From NCBI GenBank assembly GCA_002729015.1, contig PBVO01000016.1, positions 1-6,377 on the forward strand: a DNA stretch of 6,377 nt. The letters run 5' to 3'. The DNA comes from Candidatus Poribacteria bacterium. Its GTDB lineage: Bacteria > Poribacteria > WGA-4E > UBA9662. Below are positions 1-4,800 of the stretch, in pieces (within the stretch, counting starts at the first letter, position 1; each line of letters starts with the position of its first letter). A program made the translations under genes and the position numbers. Under the pieces are notes generated by a model that was given only the letters and a program-made list of their open reading frames with translations, did not search any database and was not told where the DNA came from.

Positions 1-30
1 AGATGTCTCGTATGTTTTACTGCTACTCAT
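1..30 (-). CDS. Start of the next downstream gene (5' fragment, product unknown)
   Basis: Minus-strand ATG at 30..28 opens a frame that stays open to the window edge and reads MSSSKTYETS (10 codons). It is preceded by AGGAG at 37..41 with a 6-nt spacer, an excellent ribosome binding site, and lies 36 bp after the stop codon of the 602-residue structural gene on the same strand. The fragment is too short to assign a family. From position it is probably another virion-structure gene of the same transcript. The start is well supported by the ribosome binding site and spacing, but the reading frame cannot be tested further because the rest lies outside the window. Confidence 0.72.
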   Translation of the reverse strand, partial: MSSSKTYETS

Positions 31-36
31 TTTTCT

Positions 37-41
37 CTCCT
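37..41 (-). promoter_or_regulatory. Ribosome binding site of the downstream gene
   Basis: The minus strand reads AGGAG followed by AGAAAA and then ATG, giving near-ideal Shine-Dalgarno complementarity and a 6-nt spacer. It is the main evidence that a new gene begins at position 30. It lies in the only other intergenic stretch (31..66), which shows no convincing terminator or promoter on the minus strand. Confidence 0.75.
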
Positions 42-66
42 AATCATAAATATCGTCACCTTAAGT

Positions 67-1875
67 TCACTGAACAACAACCACAACAGTATCATCTTTC
101 TCAAGCATAAATTTTATTGATACGTCTGTGTCATTGCCCGCTAAAACATAATCTCTTGAACTCCCCGAAACCATTAACTGCCCATTTACGTATAAGTCTA
201 TCCTCTTCTCATTATAACTGCCAGAACTGAAAGAGGCACCCGGAATTGTTAATGTTGCAGAATCAGCATGTGTCCCTGTTACATAGTACACTGTTTTGAT
301 TCTTTCAATCTTGAGCTGAAGCTGTCCTGAATTTGATGTATCCAGTATGATACCGTCAGCCCCCATCAGAACCCTTTCAGCGCTAAGATCTGCATTTGTG
401 CCATACGTGATGTACGGTGCAGATGTTGGCGCGCCGGAACCGCCGCCGCCGCCGGAAGGTATGTTACCTGATGTTATCACCGTCGTGTGAATCATGTCAT
501 CTTTTGATAGCAAAAATCCAAACTTAAGCTCTGACTGACCTGAAACTGTATAGTCAGCATTTCCTGCTGATACTTGGGCAGTGGTTCCGGAATATAGTAT
601 CATTCCGTTGTATACAACATCAATTAAATTTGATGAGTAATGCCCTAAGCTAAAATTTGTATTAGCAACAGGAAACGGTATTTCAGCAGCGTGTGTCCCT
701 GTTACTTCATAAGAATATTTTTGTCTTGTTGTGGCTATTTGAGGTGTTGCATCAATTGTTACTTGTCCCGAAGATGCTGTCGTAATTGTAACATTTTCTC
801 CTGCAGCAAGATATGACTTCCCATCTGACAGCTTTGTAAGTGAGCCCGTAATATTTGTCACAGTCAAAGTGTTTGATGAAGCATTAAACGTAAAGTTTGC
901 ATCTCCCCCAAATGAGCCGCCACTATTAAACTGCACCTGTGTATTGTCTCCACCAGGTGAGCCACTGCCGCCGCCGGAAGAAGCTATTGTTATTTGCCCA
1001 TTTGACGAAGACGTAATTGTCACATTGTTACCTGCAGTCAAGTACGATCGACCGTCCACCAGCGTCGTTAAAGATCCTGATAATCCTGCATTAAACTTTG
1101 TCGCACCTGAGAATTCAGAACCTGTTAGCGTCGCGACGATGTCATCGTCAATAGAAAACTCACCCGTCGCTGCAATAAGAACAGACCCATCGGAGCCGGT
1201 TGTTATGGTTACGTTGCTTCCGGCGCGAAGATATGAAGTACCGTCTGATAAGTGTGTAAGTGATCCTGTAATTGTGGTAAAGTTACCAGCAGCGCTTAGA
1301 TAGTCACCAATATAAAGATAGGCGTCAATGTATTTTGGATTTTGAGCGTGGTCGCCTGTGCCTGGCGGATCTTGTTGGAAAAATATTCCGTTAAAATAAT
1401 CTAAATTCCAATCTCTTGCATCGAGAACAGGTATTTGTGTTTGAACACTACTAGCTGAATGGTACGGAGTCGCCTCATAAGATGTTGCAAAAGACGGCGG
1501 TACTAACTGAAGGGCACCACTCGTGATATGAATTACTTGCCCATTTATGAATGGATAAGTTCCCTTCTTTGGGTTTGAAGACCGTGCCTGATAGTCATCT
1601 GGTAGCTGTAAAGAAAAACCATGGCGTCCGTCAGAGGTATCTGTACCTGCAATAAAAGACGCCGACAACCTTAATTTTTCTACTGCATTATTTGTAATGC
1701 TGTATAGTGAGGCTCCGGGTGCTGTTGGAATATTCTGACCAAAAACAGTATTAGCAGAGACTGTAAGCCCTGAGGGCAATCCTTCATTGGCAAGGCCTTT
1801 GTCATTTGACGTATGCGCCTTACCTGCTAATTTTTTGAGGGATATTAACCTCTCTGTTTTTGCATCAAGTGCCAT
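67..1875 (-). CDS. Repeat-containing phage virion structural (tail-fibre-like) protein, 602 aa
   Basis: Complete gene, ATG at 1875 to TGA at 67..69, with a good Shine-Dalgarno 5 nt upstream. Residues 1-200 form a non-repetitive domain (start MALDAKTERLISLKKLAGKA; later LDARDWNLDYFNGIFFQQDP at about 151-170) that resembles, from memory, the N-terminus of structural proteins in marine T4-like phages; it is the likely virion-attachment or folding domain. Residues 202-374 carry three gapless 33-residue repeats, with an IDDDIVATLTGS linker (about 242-253) and a Gly-rich NTQVQFNSGGSFGGD segment (311-325) of a type common in tail fibres. Residues 386-467 and 527-601 are two copies of a C-terminal beta-type domain (VTGTHA, YNG or VNG, then KDD), separated by a poly-Gly linker. 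There is no signal peptide, membrane helix or catalytic motif. It lies 11 bp after the giant structural gene and shares its 33-residue repeat, suggesting the two act in the same tail or fibre assembly. Structural role is likely; the exact virion location is unknown. Confidence 0.85.
   Translation of the reverse strand: MALDAKTERLISLKKLAGKAHTSNDKGLANEGLPSGLTVSANTVFGQNIPTAPGASLYSITNNAVEKLRLSASFIAGTDTSDGRHGFSLQLPDDYQARSSNPKKGTYPFINGQVIHITSGALQLVPPSFATSYEATPYHSASSVQTQIPVLDARDWNLDYFNGIFFQQDPPGTGDHAQNPKYIDAYLYIGDYLSAAGNFTTITGSLTHLSDGTSYLRAGSNVTITTGSDGSVLIAATGEFSIDDDIVATLTGSEFSGATKFNAGLSGSLTTLVDGRSYLTAGNNVTITSSSNGQITIASSGGGSGSPGGDNTQVQFNSGGSFGGDANFTFNASSNTLTVTNITGSLTKLSDGKSYLAAGENVTITTASSGQVTIDATPQIATTRQKYSYEVTGTHAAEIPFPVANTNFSLGHYSSNLIDVVYNGMILYSGTTAQVSAGNADYTVSGQSELKFGFLLSKDDMIHTTVITSGNIPSGGGGGSGAPTSAPYITYGTNADLSAERVLMGADGIILDTSNSGQLQLKIERIKTVYYVTGTHADSATLTIPGASFSSGSYNEKRIDLYVNGQLMVSGSSRDYVLAGNDTDVSIKFMLEKDDTVVVVVQ
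73..297 (-). repeat. C-terminal domain copy 2 of the 602-residue protein
   Basis: Residues 527-601. Landmarks: VTGTHA (532-537), SFSSGSYNEKRIDLYVNGQL (548-567), SG (570-571), RDYVLAG (574-580), KFMLEKDD (588-595). It ends in a run of valines one residue before the stop. The DNA encoding VTGTHA shares GTGTCCCTGTTAC (plus strand) with copy 1. Confidence 0.8.
440..455 (-). repeat. Short GGC-triplet tract encoding poly-Gly
   Basis: Plus strand CCGCCGCCGCCGCCGG encodes the run of five glycines at residues 475-479 of the 602-residue protein, the flexible hinge between the two C-terminal domain copies. It is a GC-rich island in otherwise AT-leaning DNA and could vary in length by replication slippage in steps of one glycine. 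Confidence 0.7.
475..720 (-). repeat. C-terminal domain copy 1 of the 602-residue protein
   Basis: Residues 386-467. Landmarks: VTGTHA (391-396), NFSLGHYSSNLIDVVYNGM (407-425), SG (429-430), SAGNADYTV (436-444), KFGFLLSKDD (451-460). These align in order with the second copy at residues 527-601. It reads like a small beta-sandwich fibre domain, but the fold is not identified. Confidence 0.8.
754..852 (-). repeat. 33-residue fibre repeat, copy 6 of 6 (second gene)
   Basis: Residues 342-374 of the 602-residue protein; begins ITGSLTKLSDGKSYLAAGEN and ends SGQVTI. It leads into the first of the two C-terminal domains. Confidence 0.85.
859..963 (-). other. Gly-rich linker and NTQVQFN-type fibre motif
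   Basis: Residues about 305-339 of the 602-residue protein: SPGGDNTQVQFNSGGSFGGD followed by ANFTFNASSNTLTV. Related stretches of the form NTQ-V/I-QFN-x-GG-x-FGGD occur in many phage tail-fibre proteins (from memory), which supports the fibre assignment. It separates repeat copies 5 and 6. Confidence 0.65.
985..1083 (-). repeat. 33-residue fibre repeat, copy 5 of 6 (second gene)
   Basis: Residues 265-297 of the 602-residue protein; begins LSGSLTTLVDGRSYLTAGNN and ends SNGQITI. It is entered through KFNAG, exactly as copy 2 is in the giant protein. Confidence 0.87.
1174..1272 (-). repeat. 33-residue fibre repeat, copy 4 of 6 (second gene)
   Basis: Residues 202-234 of the 602-residue protein; begins ITGSLTHLSDGTSYLRAGSN and ends DGSVLI. 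It follows directly on the non-repetitive N-terminal domain. Confidence 0.85.
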
Positions 1876-1878
1876 CTA

Positions 1879-1886
1879 CCCCTCTT
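1879..1886 (-). promoter_or_regulatory. Ribosome binding site in the 11-bp gap between the two large genes
   Basis: Directly after the TAA stop of the giant gene the minus strand reads AAGAGGGGTAG and then ATG. The GAGG core lies 5 nt before the ATG at 1875, which settles that start. The gap has no room for a promoter or hairpin terminator, so the two genes are almost certainly co-transcribed and may be translationally coupled. Confidence 0.75.
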
Positions 1887-4800
1887 TTATGACCACGAAA
1901 CCGTTATATTTGTAATGTTGCCCGTCCAGGTCTTATCAGCAATAATTCTTATAAGAATATACTCATTAGCTCCGACAGATTGTGTACCGAAAGTTGCGCT
2001 ATTAGTTGCGTTTAGTGAGCTGTCAAGAGATCCAACTAGACAACCCGCATCATCTCCATTTTGACCTGTTGCAAAAGCCGTAGCTAAGTCCATCCACCCA
2101 GTGGCAAAGCCTGAAGTTGTTTCGGGTATCTTAGCATGTACTCGCAGCTTGTTGCTGCCGGCCAAGGAAGTACCCGCAGAGACAATCGTTCCAGTTCCGT
2201 TAATGGTAACTGTAAAATCAGTTTTCGATCCACCAGATGTATTCTGGAACCACCTGGTGTAATGTCTGGTTGCATTAGACACAGCTGAATAGTTGGGGTT
2301 GCCAGAAGGAGCTGCTAGAGTTCCTCCTTCACCTCTTGACCTGAAGTCTCCAGAATTTCCTGTATTTGCCGGTGCTACTAGTTTCGAATTATAAACAGCA
2401 AGGCCTGTATTATGCCCTGCGTCAGCTCCGTTCATGCTTATTGAGCTGTCCCATGCGTTTCCGCCTGCTGTGACTGAAGCCTGAGTTGCGTAGCTTCCTG
2501 ATATCAGACGCTTTGCTTCACCGGTAAACTGCTCAACAAGCTGTGTTGAATTATCAGTTGATGTAAATACCAGTAGTGTATCTGATGTTGTTGTGGATGA
2601 TGTCGTGTTTCCATGAATTGGATGATGAATTCGACATGATGCTGCCATCGTATACGATGTTCCTCCTGGCACGGAAGATGCTTGGCCAAAGTTTAGAGTT
2701 CCTGTCACATAAATCTTATGATCGGGCGCGTCTGCAATCGATGTGTTCAGATTGGGTAGTGCCATAGTGGTGGCTGCTGCAGATCCATTAACCACACCCG
2801 ATCCTGAAACGTGGACAGAGGCTATTGAGCAGTTTGTAGACGTTGGGAATGAAATAGCAGAGCTATTTTCACTGTAAATGTACTTATAGACATTGGATCC
2901 CGTAACTACAAAGTCTGCCTTGGGTGAAACAAAGTACTTGATTCCCGACTGAGAATACTCAGAAGTTCCCCTGAAGTTTACGATAGAGCCTCCTGCAACA
3001 GTTAGCGATGCTGCAGCTCCGTCTGTATCATTTACCCATTCTGCGTAAGTTGTTGTTTTTTGTGTTCCTGTTATTTCATGAATTACTCTTGCGTAGTTGT
3101 GTCCCTTGCGTTGATTGGCTGCCTTAACAGTCCACGTTCCCGTTCTATAGCGTCGAGTCCACTCTGGAATCTCATTAGAGTCTCTAGAGACCGAAGCAGC
3201 TGATATATTAAATCCAGAGCCGCTGGCACCCGATGTGTCTGAATTTGCTGCAAAGCTGTTGTTAAGATCAAATGTATGAATTACACTTCCGTTGACTTCT
3301 AGCTTAAGAGAGCCCGTGTGTGCGTTTCCGCCGCCCCACGCGTTAGCAGGATAATTGTTTCCACTAGCAGACACTTGCTCATTAAGATCTCCAGATATGT
3401 CCGTCGACCCGTTAAATACACCTCTTCGATTGCCTGATAGATCATAGTCAGCGTTTACATTGACCGCAGAAAATCCTGCTGCAGCACTGACGCTGGTATA
3501 GCCTGTAAGTGCCAAAGAAGACCCGAATGATAATGTTCCGTCGACCCCGGAATTGTTGCAATCAATCTGACTTAAATCGGGTGCTGCATTGATTGCAGAC
3601 TCTGCACCGAATACAACAGTTACTGTATCCAGGTAACCTGACCATTCATCGTCAGCTTCTATTTTCATCACAACCCAATCATTATTGGGTATAGATGCTG
3701 TTCCAAACGAGATGTAATTGGTCGCTGAAGCCAATGACGTATCGCCTGCACCTCCGGAAGGTGCGGCTCCGCCGGCACGATTAGTTACAGTGTTGTAAGA
3801 AAACGCAGTAAACGCATCGAGCCACTCAGTTGAACTTGGATGCTTGAAGAAAACTCTACACCTATTGTTTGCCCCGACCGCAGTTCCCTGTGCTACCAAT
3901 GTCGTAGTGCCTCCAGAAGTTGTCCACGACAAGTTATTAACAGCTTCACCGGATGTATTCTGAAATTTTCTATAGAAGGTTCTTAGACCGTTGATTCCCG
4001 TCCCATAATTGGGATTTGATGGGGTTGGGCCGTTTGCATAACGGAAGTCACCGCTATTTCCTCCAGCAGCCGGCTTATAAAGTCGACCGATGTAAAGAAG
4101 AAGTCCATCATCATGACCTGTATTAGTGCCAGACATATGCTTTGTAGAATCCCAAGCGTTACCGCCTGCAGTGACATTAGCTTGAGTATCGTATGAACCG
4201 CTCTTGAGCCTGTATGTCTCGGCGTTGAAAGTCTCAGAAAGCCCTGTTGATGTATCACTTAAGTTGTATAGCAATAGATTCGAAATTGTTGATGCACCGC
4301 CAGCTGATAGGTTTGACTTAAGCGGATGTGTAACTGTGACATTAGCAGTCGCTGCTCCACCAATCATATAGTTGGCTGAGAGTTGAGCCGAAGACGTCAA
4401 GTGCAGCACTTTTGTATGATCTTCACTTCCACCAATTGTAGGCTTAGACTGTGCAGCCAAAGTCAATGTTTCTCCTGAGTTTGTGCCAGGATTAGATCCT
4501 CCCAGAGATGTTCCGAACGTTATATTCGTGGTGTCGTAAACATACTTGTAAGCATTGGTTACTCTAGTTTGGTAGGTTATTGTTCCGCTTCGATAGTATG
4601 TCACACCCGATAGATTTATTGTCCCAGATCCGACGAACGATATTCCGTTTCCAGCTGCGGCCAATGCATCTGCATTGTCATCATTCACCCACTCAACATA
4701 GTTTGTTGTTGCAGTCGATCCAGATCTTACATGCAGAACTCTTGCATAGTTCCACCCTCTTCTTTGAGACGCTGTCGCGACCTTATATTGGCCCGTTCTA

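Noticed and set aside
28..47. Six-codon frame ATG ATT AGG AGA GAA AAA TGA overlapping the downstream start
   Set aside because: It is made mostly of the ribosome binding site itself and has none of its own; chance is the simplest reading.
45..52. CATAAATA on the plus strand, one base from the T4 late promoter TATAAATA
   Set aside because: It points the wrong way, into the antisense of the 602-residue gene, and such near matches occur by chance in AT-rich DNA (another CATAAAT at 106..112).
65..75. Small palindrome GTTCA-C-TGAAC over the stop codon of the 602-residue gene, possible terminator
   Set aside because: Five-base arms with a one-base centre cannot form a stable hairpin, and no T-run follows on the minus strand.
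428..435. GGCGCGCC palindrome (rare-cutter-type site), possible cloning scar
   Set aside because: It is in frame within the Gly-rich linker coding SGAP, with natural-looking sequence on both sides; no vector sequence is visible.
869..1303. Plus-strand open frame of 144 codons opposite the 602-residue gene
   Set aside because: It lies wholly antisense to the repeat region of a well-supported gene; its Pro/Val-rich product simply mirrors the Gly/Thr codons on the other strand, and no ribosome binding site was recognised.
1890..2500. Variable region of a diversity-generating retroelement at the 3' end of the giant gene
   Set aside because: No C-type-lectin-like ending, no adenine-directed template repeat and no reverse transcriptase in the window; the repeats seen are protein-coding tandem duplications.
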